From: Myxocyprinus asiaticus
Lineage: Eukaryota > Chordata > Actinopteri > Cypriniformes > Catostomidae
Direction: 5' to 3'
Assembly (NCBI RefSeq): GCF_019703515.2
Contig: NC_059374.1
Coordinates: 17,243,095 to 17,307,094 of the forward strand
Length of the DNA stretch: 64,000 bases
Position 1 is the stretch's first letter. The number at the start of each line of letters is the position of its first letter. The position numbers were made by a program, and so were the translations under genes. The notes under the pieces were generated by a model. That model ran no database searches, was not told the origin of the DNA, and saw only the letters and a program-made list of their open reading frames with translations. Shown piece by piece: positions 22,728-34,749 of the stretch.

Positions 22728-23450
22728 CCTAGTCCTTAGGGAAGCACAACCTGATCATCAGGTTCCTGAGAGGCACCCAGAGGCTGAATCCTCCTAGGCC
22801 ACGCCTGTTCCCCTCATGGGATCTCTCCATGGTCCTCCTGGGCCTTCGCAGAGCCCCCTTTGAGCCGCTAGAGTCAGTCGAGTTGAAAGCCCTCTCCTTG
22901 AAGATGGCCCTCCTGATTGCGCTCACCTCCATCAAGAGGGTCGGGGACCTGCAAGCATTCTCTGTCAGCGATACCTGCCTGGAGTTCGGTCCGGGTGACT
23001 CTCACGTAATCCTGAGACCCCGGCCAGGCTATGTGCCCAAGGTTCCCACAACCCCCTTCAGGGATCAGGTGGTGAACCTGCAAGCACTGCCCCAGGAGCT
23101 GTGTCCGGTGCATACTTTGTGCATCTACTTGGATCGCACGCAGAGCTTTAGACACTCTGAGCAGCTCTTTGTCTGCTTTGGCGGACAGCGGAAAGGGAAC
23201 GCTGTCTCCAAACAGAGGCTTGCCCACTGGATCGTGAATGACATCGCTATGGCATACCAGGCCCAGGCCGTGCCCACCCCTTCGGGAATATGAGCACACT
23301 CCACAAGGAGACTGGCATCCTCGTGGGCACCTCTATAGCAGACATCTGCAGGGCAGCGGGCTGGCCAACACCCAATACCTTTGCAAGATTTTACAATCTC
23401 CGGGTTGAGCCGGTTTCGTCCTGTGTTCTGTCAGGTACGAACAGGTAAGT
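22690..23450 (+). pseudogene. DIRS copy 1 tyrosine recombinase, N-terminal domain deleted
   Basis: After MEDLSGLPP near 22695-22730 the sequence jumps to LGKHNLIIRFLRGTQRLNPP, lacking about 80 residues present in the other copy. The frame from 22829 contains the catalytic arginine block TSIKRVGDLQAFSV, then QVVNLQALPQELCPVHTL and LFVCFGGQRKG. A TGA at 23291-23293 precedes AHSTRRLASSWA, which carries the H-x-x-R pair. A frameshift near 23328 precedes AGWPTPNTFARFYNLRV, which holds the probable tyrosine nucleophile. Catalytic residues survive, but the core-binding region does not. Confidence 0.85.
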
Positions 23451-24220
23451 TCAGGAATATGGACATCTGGCTGGGTGTATCGCTTGCATATAGTGCCTTT
23501 CCCCTCCAAAGAGGTGAAGATGTGTGCGTATTTTCCCATGCGAGTTCACGAACCCGTGAACCCTGGATGTCCTTCCTCCCTAGCCCTGTGGCTCGCGAAT
23601 TCAGCGGAGGAATTCACAGCCAAAACCAGTACGTGTGCTAATATGCCCTTAGGTGCTCCACAGGTGCCGGTTACTCCGGTAACCCCCTGTGCTGTATTTT
23701 CCGCAGTACGGTCTCCCTGTCGGCAGACCTGCGTCTCCCTTCGACAGAGCCCTCTCTGTCCTGGTCACCGTGTTTGTAGAGCTCCTCCCCTTTCAGGCAG
23801 GACCTACTACCACGCCTCTTCCATGTGCGGCTCTGAGCCCACATGACGTGCTTGCCACGTTACCTCCCCTCTGGGCAGGATGTGGTCTCCGTGGGGTCTT
23901 TTCCCCCTGAAAGAATAGGATAGGAAAAGAACACCTTCCCCGGCGCATATATTGAGTGTTAAAATGGCCCCAGCCGAATAACTGAATACTCTGTGGAGAT
24001 AAAACAAAGAGAGAAAAGGCAGCGGCTGGCGCGGCCTGCTTCCATTCTAGATATGTCTCTTCCCCTCCCCTAGGGATGTGGGGAACTATACAATGTTTTT
24101 TGGGGTGTTGGGGGAGGCTACGTGCAGACCTGTGCATCTGCTACTACGCACGCAGCAGCTTGCTTGCACCTGTACCAGCAGTCCACGTAACACGGTTCAG
24201 CTAGTTGTGGCGTTTCGTAT

Positions 24221-24333
24221 AGGGACCCCTAGTGTCACTACATTGACACAACGTCGAGTGAGTGACAGAAGGGGAATGTCTCGGTTACTGTCGTAACCTC
24301 CGTTCCCTGATGGAGGGAACGAGACGTTGTGTC
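24221..24333 (+). repeat. DIRS copy 1 internal complementary region
   Basis: The first half is complementary to the outer left ITR and the second half (CTCGGTTACTGTCGTAACCT onward) to the extreme right end at 24551-24605. Such regions are thought to template the circular DNA intermediate of DIRS elements (known for DIRS-1). Confidence 0.85.
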
Positions 24334-24381
24334 CCACCTGCCACAATGCTGTACTACCCGCTGAAATGGCTGGGACCCTGT

Positions 24382-24605
24382 CTCGGCTCCTCAGCACAAA
24401 ACCTGAATGAGTGGTTGCGAGCCAACTCCTTTTATACCCGTATGTCCGGGGGAATGGCATGCAAATTCCACTCGCCAATTCTCATTGGCCTTTTCTCAAA
24501 GATCTGAGGTGTTTGGGGCTCCCAAGGGCGACCCCTAGTGTCACTACATCGACACAACTTCTCGTTTCCTCCATCAGGGAACGGAGGTTACGACAGTAAC
24601 CGAGA
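24382..24605 (-). repeat. DIRS copy 1 right inverted terminal repeat plus terminal extension
   Basis: 24382-24557 is the inverse of the left ITR. 24558-24605 is an extension found only at this end and complementary to the internal region. A longer right end is normal for DIRS elements. Confidence 0.88.
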
Positions 24606-24824
24606 AGGTTTTGGGACAGGTTCGGGTCCGTTTTTCAAGTAGGCTTTAGGGCTAGTTACGGGCTGTTCACACTTGCGTCTGCGCTGTTTTTCAATTGTTT
24701 TTCTAGGCTATGTAAACACGCACTGGACAGATGTTTTTGATCGTTGTGCCACAACTCACTTTTTTTCAGGACCATCGCATTTTTTTAGACACTGTGTTAA
24801 GATTAAAAGAACTTTAATATAATC

Positions 24825-25168
24825 CAAGGCGTGCTGAGTGACTCCAGTCAGGCATTCTAAGCAACCAATTGGCCCGGTTGCTAGGGTGGGTGGAGTCACG
24901 TTGGGTTAACCTCCTCGTGGTCGCTATAATGTGGTTCTCGCTCTCGGTGGGGCGCGTGGTGAGTTGTGCATGGATGCCGCGGAGAATAGCATGAGCCTCC
25001 ACACGCGCAAGGTCTCCGTGATAACGCGTTCAACAAGCCACGTGATAAGATGTGCGGAGGCAACTGAGATTCATCCTCCGCCACCCAGATTGAGGCGAGT
25101 CACTACGCCACCACGAGGACTTAGAGCACATTGGGAATTGGGCATTCCAAATTGGGGAGAAAAATAAA
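24825..25168 (+). repeat. tRNA-derived SINE family A, head truncated
   Basis: Carries GCTGAGTGACTCCAGTCAGG, AACCTCCTCGTGGTCGCTAT, GCCGCGGAGAATAGC and the tail GGGAATTGGGCATTCCAAAT, matching 36486-36905. The tRNA-like head is missing. Confidence 0.85.
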
Positions 25169-26993
25169 ATGTTTATTATCGTATCTCAAGACACCTGTTT
25201 TACAAATCGTTGTGAAGGACCGTCACATTTGTTTAGACACTGTTAACTTAAAAATAATTTCAATATTTATTAACATCTCGAGACATGTGTTTTGTGTTCT
25301 GTTTCATCATTTGTTGTGCTGCTTCAAGCTTTTTCAGTGCTGGTGTCACAAATCGACATTCTGATGAAGTTCAGGTTGCAAAGAGGACTTAATGTGACTG
25401 TTACACATGATTCCAGATTGTTTTTCACTTGGCAAAAATTCAGCGCTTGATAAATGGTGAGCCACTATTTATTTCCCACTTTTGCTCTGATGTGCAGACA
25501 ATAATCACACAAGTTAAATGCTAAATCATTTAAAATCAAAGTATCTCGAAGAGGTTTATAAACCGTAGCGTTCGCTGCCTCATGGAAAGTGACCCTGCCC
25601 AGGCAGAATTACACATTTTCCATTGATTAAGAATAGGCATTTGTTGCAGGCAGTGACAGAGATTATTTTTCTTCGACTTTAATGTGATTTTATCATTTGA
25701 AGATCTATATATTGTGCTATTTAAGCTCATAGCTCACTGTGCACTTTATTCCCTGCTATCTGAGATTGTGTTTGACGCATCCATGGCAATAAACTTTCTT
25801 TATTCCCGAGTCCTGACTCCTGACAAATATCACAATAACCGTTTGTGAACTCTCGCAGTTATCCAATTATTACAAAAGGTTACAGTGCACATACTTAGGG
25901 TATTAAAGCATCTTTCGCTTTATCATTAAACATTAAATTAATGCAGGACTTAAACATTTTAAAGTCCTCTATACTGTTGCATGAATTCTGTCACTTATAT
26001 GAATTTAAACCATCAGCTTTGTACACAGCCAGTGTAAACTGCACCTTATCTTTGCGTTTGAAAGCATTTGTAAATCAGACGCTGTTCTCTGTTGTCCTTC
26101 AAATAAACGTGCTGCACCTGTGAGACGCAGATTCCCTAAACGCGCACTTGAGTGCATGTACTCGTGCTGCTGTTGTCCAGCACGCATTCGGCCGAACAAA
26201 TGGTATTTCACATAAGGCTGACATTTATGAGGATTTATAATAGATATCTCAAAATAAATAAATAATTGATTTAGAGCTCGGGGCCCTTTGGGTTTAGAGG
26301 CCCCTGGGCAATGGCCCAATCGGCCCGATGGTTAATCCGTCCCTGGATATATCGGCCAGTCAGATTAAACAGACAATATTTGGCCACATTGAGATTATGA
26401 TGCCTGCTTGGCTTATTATGAAGTGTGCTAGCTTCTAAATCTACCAACAGATTTGTCAATTGATTTGGCTAATATTCTATCAAATATTAGGAAATACTGA
26501 AATCTTCCCTGTTCTCTAGATCTGCACCAGTTAAAGAAAAACATCAGGTATTGTCAACCATTAACCAGTCATCCAATATCACCAAATTTCTTCCCATAAT
26601 CAAAATGGTAAAACACTCATATGCGGAAAGAAAATGCTTTGCAGTATTATATGGGCCTCAGTTGCTCAACTCGCAAGCTGGATTGCATAACAGAATGACA
26701 TTGCTAAGGGAGAAGAGGACAAGCTTTTGGTGCATAATACAACCTGATCTATGGTTGCAGTGCAGTTAGTCCGACCTGCACAAACACACAAACATGCACA
26801 CAAACCATAGCTGACAAACAGCAAAAATATGGAGCATAAGACAGACAAAGAGTTTCATACAGCCCAAACCCAGTTCAGTCTTTCAGACAAAGCATTCACA
26901 GAAACTATGCATTTAAATGCAAGTGGGAAAAACACACCAGTGTGGCTTTTCCACACACCAGTGGGCTTTCAGAGAACAGATGGATACTGTATA
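25169..26993. other. dpf1 intron, no gene recognised
   Basis: AT-rich. 26270-26350 (GGGCCCTTTGGGTTTAGAGG and nearby) looks repeat-like but cannot be named. Short overlapping frames have no domains. Confidence 0.4.
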
Positions 26994-27591
26994 CACTGCC
27001 GTTCAAAAGTTTGGGGTCACTTGACTGAAATGTTTCTCATGATCTTAAAAACCTTTTGATTTGAAGGCATATGCTTAAATATTTGAAATTAGTTTTGTAG
27101 ACAAAAATATAAGTGTGTCAGCATATTAATTTATTTCATTCATTACAAAACTCAAATTTTATAAAAAAAAAAAAATCATCACAACGATAGCCAGCAGCTT
27201 CTTCAATGAAAGAAATGGATGTGGATACATTCGCGCAGTCCCGCTTGGGGTGGGTGATGCTTTGGTTGAGTTTCAATTCAATGGATCAAATCAATTTTAA
27301 ATGGATGACTTGGACTGAATAATATAGAAAAGCAGCCAATAAGTGCCCAATATAGATGAGAACTCCATTAGTACTGTTTAAAAAGCATCCCAGGGTGATA
27401 CCTCAAGAAGTTGGTTGAGAAAATGTCAAGAGTATGTTTCTACAAATTCTATGCAAAGGGTGGCACTTTGAAGATGCTAAAATATAACACAGTTTTGATT
27501 TATTTTGGAATTTTTTTAGCCATAACACAATTCCTATAGTTCCATTTCTGTTCTTCCATAGTTTTGATTACTTTACTATTATCCTTAAATG

Positions 27592-27622
<31 letters not shown>

Positions 27623-27656
27623 AGAATGAGTGTTTCAAAACTTTTGACCGGTAGTG
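26994..27656. mobile_element. Non-autonomous Tc1/mariner-like element
   Basis: Ends TACACTGCCGTTCAAAAG and CTTTTGACCGGTAGTGTA are inverted repeats next to TA. The interior includes a segment (27179-27277) that recurs inverted at 30819-30920, and an (AAT)n run at 27597-27622. No transposase. Confidence 0.7.
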
Positions 27657-27767
27657 TATATTTTAAATTAATATTCTCGCTGGAGAACCCTGAGATTATG
27701 GATGCAAAACCACTTCATGTGATATATACAAGTTATAATATCTGAATGAAATTTGTATTCTGTCCTT

Positions 27768-28110
27768 AAAGGTAAAGTGCGTAATTGTCCGATGTTAAAA
27801 GGAATATTCTGGGTTCAAAACAAGTTTAGCTCAATTGACAGCATTTGTGGCATAGTGTTGATTACCACAAAAATTAATTTCCACATGTCTCTCCTTTTCT
27901 TTAAAAAAAAGCAAAATCTGGGTTACAGTGAGGCACTTACAATGGAAGTGAAAGGGGCCAATTTTTGGAGGGTTTAAAGGCAGAAATGTGAAGCTTATAA
28001 TTTTATAATAGCATTTACATTAAATCTTCTGTTAAAACTTGTTTTATCTGAGCTGTTAAGTTGTTTAAATCGTCCTTTTGACAGTTGTTTAGGGTTTACG
28101 GTGTAACGTC
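27768..28110. repeat. MITE fragment ('GGAATATTC' family)
   Basis: TTAAAAGGAATATTCTGGGT and the following GACAGCATTTGTGGCATAGT resemble a dispersed family. A short fragment of it (AAGGAATATTCCAAGTTAAA) also appears at 16363-16385. The right end runs into the Tc1 copy. Confidence 0.5.
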
Positions 28111-28139
28111 GCCATGGAAAGAGATATCTTTGAGATATT

Positions 28140-29449
28140 TCTATACTTTGATTGAAGTTCACCTGTGGCAAATTCAATTGATTGGACATGATTTGGAAAG
28201 GCACACACCTTGCTCTGATATGTATATAATACATATCATAGAAAAAACCAAGCCATGAGGTCAAAGGAACTGCCTGCAGAGCTCAGAGACAGGATTGTGT
28301 CGAGGCACAGATCTGGGGAAGGCTACAAAAAAAGTTTGGCTGCATTGAAGATTCCCAAGAGCACAGTGGCCTACATAATTTTTAAATGGAAGAAGTTTGG
28401 AACAACCAGGACTCTTCTTAGAGCTGGTCACCCAGCCAAACTGAGCAATCGGGGGAGAAGGGCCTTGGTAAGAGAGGTGACCAAGAACCCGATGGTCACT
28501 CTGGTTGAGCTCCAGAGATCATATGTGGAGATGGGAGAAACTTGCAGAAGGACAACCATCACTGCAACACTCCACCGATCTGGGCTAGCCCGATGGAAGT
28601 TTCTCCTCAGTGCAAGACACATAAAAAAGCACCTAAAGGACTCTCAGACTGTGAGAAACAGGATTCTCTGGTCTGATGGAATGAAGATTGAACTGTTTGT
28701 CCTCAATTCCAAGCGTCATGTCTGGAGGAAAACAGGCACTGCTCATCACCTGCGCAATACCATCCCAACGGTGAAGCATGGTGGTGGTAGCATCATGCTG
28801 TGGGGGTGTTTTTCAACAGGGACTGGGGGACTGGTCAGGGTTGAATAAAAGCTGAACGCAGCAAAATACAGAGATATCCTTAATGAAAACCTGGTCCAGA
28901 GCGCTCAGGACCTCAAACTGGGCAGAAGGTTCACCTTCCAACAGGACAATAACACTAAGCACACAGCCAAGACAACACAAGGGTGGCTTAGGGACAACTC
29001 TGTTAATGTCCTTGAGTGGCCCAGCTAGAGCCCGGATTTGAACCCAGTCGAACATCTCTGGAGAGACCTGAAAATGGTTGTCCACCAATGAGCCCCATCC
29101 AACCTGACAGAGCTTGAGAGGATCTGCAGAAAAGAATGGCAGAAAATCCCCAAATTCAGGTGTGTAAAGCTTGTCGCATCATACCCAAAAACTTGAGGCT
29201 GTAATCGCTGCCAAAGGTGCTTCAACTAAGTACTGAGATAAGGGTCTAAATACTTATGTTATAGTGATATTTCAGTTTTTTCTTTTTAATACATTTGCAA
29301 AGTTATCAAAAATCTGTTTTTTGCTTTGTCATTATGGGGTATGGAGTGAAGACTGATGTGAGAAAAATTATTTAAAGCATTTTAGCATAAGGCTGCAACA
29401 TACAAAATGTGAAAAAATGAAGGGGTCTGAATACTTTCTGAATGCACAG
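28140..29449 (+). mobile_element. Tc1-like transposon, 5' end truncated
   Basis: It has a typical Tc1 leader (ACCTGTGGCAAATTCAATTG), a transposase pseudogene, and a 3' region ending GAATACTTTCTGAATGCACA next to TA. The matching 5' terminal inverted repeat was not found, so the element is decayed or truncated. Confidence 0.8.
28255..29229 (+). pseudogene. Tc1 family DD34E transposase, three in-frame stops
   Basis: One reading frame runs from MRSKELPAELRDRIVSRHRS to the final stop at 29227-29229. The paired DNA-binding domain has the GYKKSLAALKIPKSTV and RTLLRAGHPAKLS blocks. The catalytic residues are in RILWSDGMKIEL (first Asp), FQQDNNTKHTAK (second Asp) and LNPVEHLW (Glu), 34 residues after the second Asp. 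Premature stops are TAA after GLVRVE (28846-28848), TAG within the SPDLNP block, and TGA after MVVHQ, with another near the C-terminus. No indel shifts the frame, so decay has been by point mutation. It is not expected to make active enzyme. Confidence 0.88.
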
Positions 29450-30728
29450 TATATGAGATATGTAACTGCATATTAGCTTGTTTTCTCTAAAGCTGTGAAT
29501 GCAAAAAAAAGTTGTTTTTAGAAATTCATAAACCAAAAAAAAAAAATTATAGCATCAGTAGAAAACACTAATTACGTTTTTTATCCTCTGGTACTAGATG
29601 TTTCAAACAGTATGAGTGTGCACTGTATATGTACATCTGAGAAAAACTGAGAGCAAAAGAGGGGGTAGTGAGGTTATCCTGATGCAGTCTAAATTACCTT
29701 TAGGACCCAGTGAAGCCAAACAGCCCTCGGCCCCGTTCTTAATACAGAATAGCAAATGAAGCAGAACACAGTATCCCTCAACCAACTCTCTGCTGTGTCT
29801 GGTCTCATATACAGTTTATGCAAAATCATACTGAGAATTCACAAAGTCACTCTCTTTCTCTCTCTCCATTTCTCTCTCTCTCTCTCTCAGATTTAATGAA
29901 CCTCCCCACCCCTCTATCCTCAAACCTAAAGAAATTCCAATCTCCCTTGCCTCCTCCCCACTCCTTTCTGCACTCAGTGTACATATAACAACCTATTCTT
30001 TATACAGGGAGTCTGGCTGGCCTGTCTCCATGGCAACACCATCACTAGGCAACAACCACTGCTCTTCCTGCTTTGTTGCGGAGCAGACAGGAGTGCAACT
30101 GTGACAGGTAGCAACTGAGGCCTAGTGGAGCGTAGACAAGAGACAGGTAAACTCATATGGATAAGTTTGACACTTTTGCAGCATTTGTTGGTGGATGCTG
30201 GTGGATAATCATTTAAAGGTATTTTAACAAGGTCCTATTTAAACATGTCCTGTGATTTTTGTCATATGGTTACCAAAAAAAAACAAAAAAAACAACAAAA
30301 AAAAAACACATGATATTGATATTAATAATATATTATAATATAATAATATTTATATAATATAACTAATATAAATAATGATACTAAATATATATTTATATAT
30401 GTATATATTGACGATGTAATCGAATATGGCGATATTTTTTTCTGAAAAATATGTGGCATGTAAATTTAGATCTATCTTTAGACCTAATTTACACATATCA
30501 CGTCGCATGCACAGACTGCGGAGACTACCTATTGATTTTAATGTGATTTTTTCAACATTTTTATCCTCTGAAACTGTGTACAATGGCTTTCCAATGATCA
30601 AAATATATTAATATAACTTATTAAATGTCCCTTTGTATCTGATAAACTGTGAAAGATGAGAGAACAATACATATAGTAATTTATGTGTTTAAGAGCGGTT
30701 AATAGCTCTAGTTAATTTACAAAAAATT
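29450..30728. other. dpf1 intron with simple repeats
   Basis: Contains a (TC)n run near 29850-29890, A-rich runs near 29495-29550 and 30275-30310, and AT-rich low-complexity sequence at 30310-30400. No gene-like segment. Confidence 0.45.
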
Positions 30729-30962
30729 TTACATGCTACTTAACAATGCTAGATAATGATGCTTCTGGGAAACGTGCTGTAGTAAGTACAATTTAAGTGC
30801 TACGAACGTTGAATTTAGAGCTTCTGGAAACTCAACCAAAGCATCACCCACCCCAAGCGGGACTGCGCGAACGTATCCACATCCATTTCTTGCATTGAAG
30901 AAGCTGCTGGCTATCGTTGTGATAATGATGCATTGTGATAAAGACGTGCTGTTTCTGGTCAT
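30729..30962 (-). other. Open-frame repeat segment, function unknown
   Basis: The minus-strand frame contains IASSFFNARNGCGYVRAVPL and GVGDALVEFPEAL. The same segment, about 97% identical by eye, is on the plus strand at 27179-27277 and is also open there. This suggests a piece of a transposon protein. I do not recognise the family, and the frame beyond the shared segment has no support. Confidence 0.35.
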
Positions 30963-30965
30963 TGT

Positions 30966-31140
30966 GACTTTATTCTCAAAATATTCCGACTTTAACCTCG
31001 TAGTGCTATGACTTTATTCTCGTAATTGTGCCTTTATTCTCAAAATATTCGGACTTTAATCTCGTAGTGCTACGACTTTATTCTCATAATTTTTAATTCA
31101 TTCTCAAAATATTATGACTTTATTCTCGAAATCTTCGATT
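30966..31140. repeat. Tandem GACTTTATTCTC repeat
   Basis: Repeated GACTTTATTCTC(A/G) and CGACTTTAATCTCGTAGTGC motifs, about 58 bp per compound unit with variants. Non-coding. Confidence 0.75.
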
Positions 31141-33034
31141 ATTTTTTTCCCCCATGGCACCATTCCTCCATCGTATGATTCTGATTCTGGTGGTGTAAAA
31201 AAAAAAAATCTGATATTTTGACATTTTTATGAAAAGGAACATTTTGTTCAGGTCAAATGGAGTGACCCTAAGAAAATGTTATTTGTGACTCAAATATTTA
31301 TAAATGTTAGCTTTAATATGAACTTTTTTTGAAAAAGTTATTTTTTTATTTTTTATTATTGATTAAATTAATGTGCATAGAAAAGTATTTTAATACCTTT
31401 TATATGATGGTACACCACTTGTCATTTTACAGTCATTAAATGTTTTTTTTTTAATTATTATTTATTTTATATTTATGAAACCAACATTGTCACAAATATT
31501 ATTTTTCAACAAACTTAACACGTGTTTTAAACTAGATTTTTTAAAAAGATTTCTCATTTTAAAAACCTCGGACAAACTTAGCTTTTAATGACCCATATTA
31601 ACTATCGAGATTTCCATGATGTTTCCATGACATTTTAGATTTTATAATTTCTATAACTTTTCTGAGCCTGGAAAAGTCACTATTTCAAAATTTCCTGATA
31701 TTCCTAGGTTTTTCCATGGCCGTGAAAGCCCTGGTAGTTTAAAGCAGATTACGTTAATTGATCGAACAAGCGTGATAGTGCTGTGTGATATTTTACACTT
31801 TTATTTGCTAAAGAAATTTAAATGCACCAATAGTGGTATATAATATTTAGGTTATCTTTACACACATCATGTCATTGCCATATTTTTTATGACATTTTAG
31901 GGGAAGCTTTGCAGTCTTAAAGTAATTGAGAATGGAATATTGAGAGCAAACAAAAAGCTAAAAAGACAGATGAAATCTGACCTTCATCACAATGAACAAC
32001 ATCAACCCCCCACCTCCACCACCACTACAAAAAAAAAACAGCACCCCTCCAACTGTCTGCCTGCTGACCGTCTGTCTCCATAAACCTGAGTCTGAATCTC
32101 AATCTATACTCCAGTGCCAGATATGGGTGCACAGTGTGTGTGTGTGTGCACATGTGGGAGAGAATTTTAACTAGAACTCCTGAATCACAAAATCCAATTT
32201 TCAGGTGCTCGTCTAGAGGGTTGACCTCAAATGCAAACACCGACCGACCGACCGACCGACCGACCAAACCCCCCCCCCCCCTTATATCCTTCTCCCTCCA
32301 CACTGACACCAGTGCACAGACAGTTCCCCTCCCCCCAGATCTCGCTGGATGGCCCCCAATACCCTCCCACTTCCACCCGCCTAGCATCACCACCACAACA
32401 CTATATTAAAAAGAATATGAGCAGGCATGAATTTTAATGCATTCGCTCATCTCTGCAAAGCATGCTGACTTCTGCAGTGGAAATAAATAAAGAATGGAAA
32501 AAATACAGAGGACTGATAGATGAATCTTAAATCAAATGGAAAGAGAAAGAGGAGAGAGTGTAAAAGACAGAGATAGAAAGATAAGGGTGATGGAAAACAG
32601 AACAACAGAGAAAGGGATGAGATGACTGTATGAAAAAGCACATCAAAAAAGTGCATCTCTAAAGTTGTTCATATTTCAAAAAAGGTTTACGTTTTAGATG
32701 CTGTCAATTAGGCATGGGTGATATATAGAATATTCATGATATAGTTACTATAATTTTACTTCCGATATAAAATTAAGAAACATTGTAATGAGAATTCACT
32801 AAGAATGAAGCACTATCCATTTGAATGCACTGTCTGCACTGGTTTAGTGCTCAATTCACTAAAGGAATTATGCAGATCAGGCAACGGTGCAAACACGCCC
32901 ACAAAATCTGTGCTGAACTAAATTTGCACAACACAATTCTAAATGGTTCTAAGCACTATATATGGGAGAATGCGGCAGACCACTGATATATGGCACATTC
33001 TGTCGGGACTGTAAAGCATCACTCCACTACCAAC
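31141..33034. other. dpf1 intron, no gene recognised
   Basis: Mostly AT-rich. Contains (ACCG)n at 32243-32265 followed by a C run, and a pyrimidine/purine-rich stretch at 32480-32600. Open frames over these are low-complexity artefacts. Confidence 0.45.
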
Positions 33035-33615
33035 ATGATCACACGGGAAGTCGGCATGTTGTTTGCGAATGTTCTAGTACCCTTAGATTAGCCACATTAT
33101 GCTGACACACTGACAAGAGGCATCTCCCTCTCCTTGTGGCGCGACCGGAAGCACGTTGCGTCAGCAGCTTGGAAGACCTGGGTTCGCATCCCACATTGAA
33201 ACCAGGAAGTAATTGCGTTTGCATAATCAGTGACGAGCTTGATTCAAGGTTGCATTTTCCCCGCTAACATTACATTTCTAATTTGGGTTGGGGGTTCAGT
33301 TTTTAAAATATGCATCCCTCTTCATTGTATTACATCCTGTACAGCTGCAAATAACTCGCTTTCCAACTCGCTTTTGGCACCCCTCTTTGGACATTTCACC
33401 AGGAAAATGGAGCTCACATGTACCCATACAACCCAACAACACTTACCGCTTTGGCCACTGGGGGCAGTGTTTCAAATTTCGGTAAGCACAGACCGATAAG
33501 GAAATTTTTGGATAAGGAAAAGTCAACCTACTGTTTCTGATTTCAATGTGAGATCAGTCTGCCATTATTGTAATCCAGACACCTGATTCATCTCTTTAAC
33601 ATGCCGAAAGTGGAT
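33035..33615 (+). repeat. Dispersed repeat family B (SINE-like), best-preserved copy
   Basis: A tRNA-like segment contains CCTTGTGGCGCGACCGGAAG and the B-box-like GGGTTCGCATCCC. The body shared with 16455-16900 and 38521-38985 follows (AACTCGCTTTTGGCACCCC, GGCCACTGGGGGCAGTGTTT). The last part, 33460-33615, is also found at 35520-35655. Confidence 0.7.
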
Positions 33616-33633
33616 TGACTACAATGCGTATCT

Positions 33634-33637
<4 letters not shown>

Positions 33638-33671
<34 letters not shown>
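33638..33671. repeat. (TA)n microsatellite
   Basis: Uninterrupted TA repeats just after the family B copy. Confidence 0.95.
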
Positions 33672-33672
<1 letters not shown>

Positions 33673-33892
33673 AGGTTATAATGCTCTTCTCCATCTTTTT
33701 GATTATTATTTTATGAATTACTACTGCCATGATAGATAAAAAATGTACACATTAATAAAATGTAACAACAATTTTACATTTCAAATATAAGTTTACTGCT
33801 TGCTTTCCTCTGGCAGTAATAGCTTGATGTTAATTGTGCTTTATTAAAAAAAAAAACTCAGTGCTATTTGCCTGGTGTGATCTATATTGAGC

Positions 33893-34749
33893 CTAATTTT
33901 CATACCCCACAAGACCCCTGAAGGTGTCCTGAGGTATCTGACACCAAGACATTAGCAGCAGATCCTTCAATTCCTGTAAGTTGTGAGGTGGAACCACCGT
34001 GGATCGAACTTGTTGGCCCAGCACATCCCACAGATGCTCAATCGGATTGAGATCTGGGGAATTTAGAGGCCAAGGCAACACCTTGAACTCTTTATCATGT
34101 TCCTCAAACAATTCCTGAACAATGTGTGCAGTGTGGCAGGGCGCATTATCCTATCAGATAACTATCTGAAAGAGGTCACTGCCATCAGGGAATACCATTG
34201 CCATGAAGGGGTGTACCTGGTCTGCAACTGTGTTTAGGAAGGTGGCACGTGTCAAACTGACATCCACATGAATGGCTGTGTCACACTCCCTCCACCGGCT
34301 TGTCGTCTTCCCACAGTGCATTCTGGTGCCATCATTTCCCCAGGTAAACGGCGCTCACGGACATGACCGTCAACATGATGTAAAAGAAAACGGAACTTAT
34401 TGGACCAGGCGACCTTATTCCACTGCTCCAAGGTCCAGTTCCGACCCTCGCGTGCCCATTGTAGGCGCTTTCAACAGTGGACATGGGTCACCATGGGCAC
34501 TCTGACCAGTCTGCGGCTACACAGCTGTATACGCAGCAGGGTGTGATGCACTGTGTGTTGTGACACATTCCTCTCGTAACCATCATTCATTTTCTGTGAC
34601 TTGTGCCAAAGTAGACCTTCTGTCGATTCGGACCAGATGGGATAGGATTCATTGCCCTCGCTCATCAGTGATCCTTGGGTGCCCAATACCCTGTCGCCGG
34701 TTTGTGGTTTGTCTTCACCTGTGAGTGGTAATGTTTTGGCTCATCAGTG
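33893..34749 (-). pseudogene. Tc1-like transposon remnant with transposase C-terminus
   Basis: On the minus strand it starts CACTGATGAGCCAAAACATT next to TA and ends after the transposase C-terminal block. The readable frame 34111-33893 has LPWPLNSPDLNPIEHLWDVL, which contains the catalytic Glu. Upstream pieces in other frames include an RKRL-type DNA-binding region. It is the same lineage as 40414-41627 on the plus strand, but shorter and lacking the second end. Broken by frameshifts and deletions. Confidence 0.75.

Larger units (their letters stand above)
19291..24605 (+). mobile_element. DIRS-type tyrosine-recombinase retrotransposon, internally deleted copy
   Basis: Has inverted terminal repeats (19291-19466 and 24382-24557), an internal complementary region (24221-24333), and remnants of gag, RT/RNase H and a tyrosine recombinase in that order. 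This is the architecture of DIRS elements, which integrate by recombinase, not by an integrase. Comparison with the minus-strand copy at 54.6-61.0 kb shows two internal deletions, one removing the RT palm and one removing the N-terminal part of the recombinase. There are several frame breaks as well. The outermost left bases predicted by its own internal region are missing. Confidence 0.9.

Noticed and set aside
26829..26900. Candidate missing dpf1 linker exon (minus-strand ERLNWVWAV)
   Set aside because: Resembles the LNWVPE motif over only four residues, is followed by a stop and lacks splice sites of the required phase.
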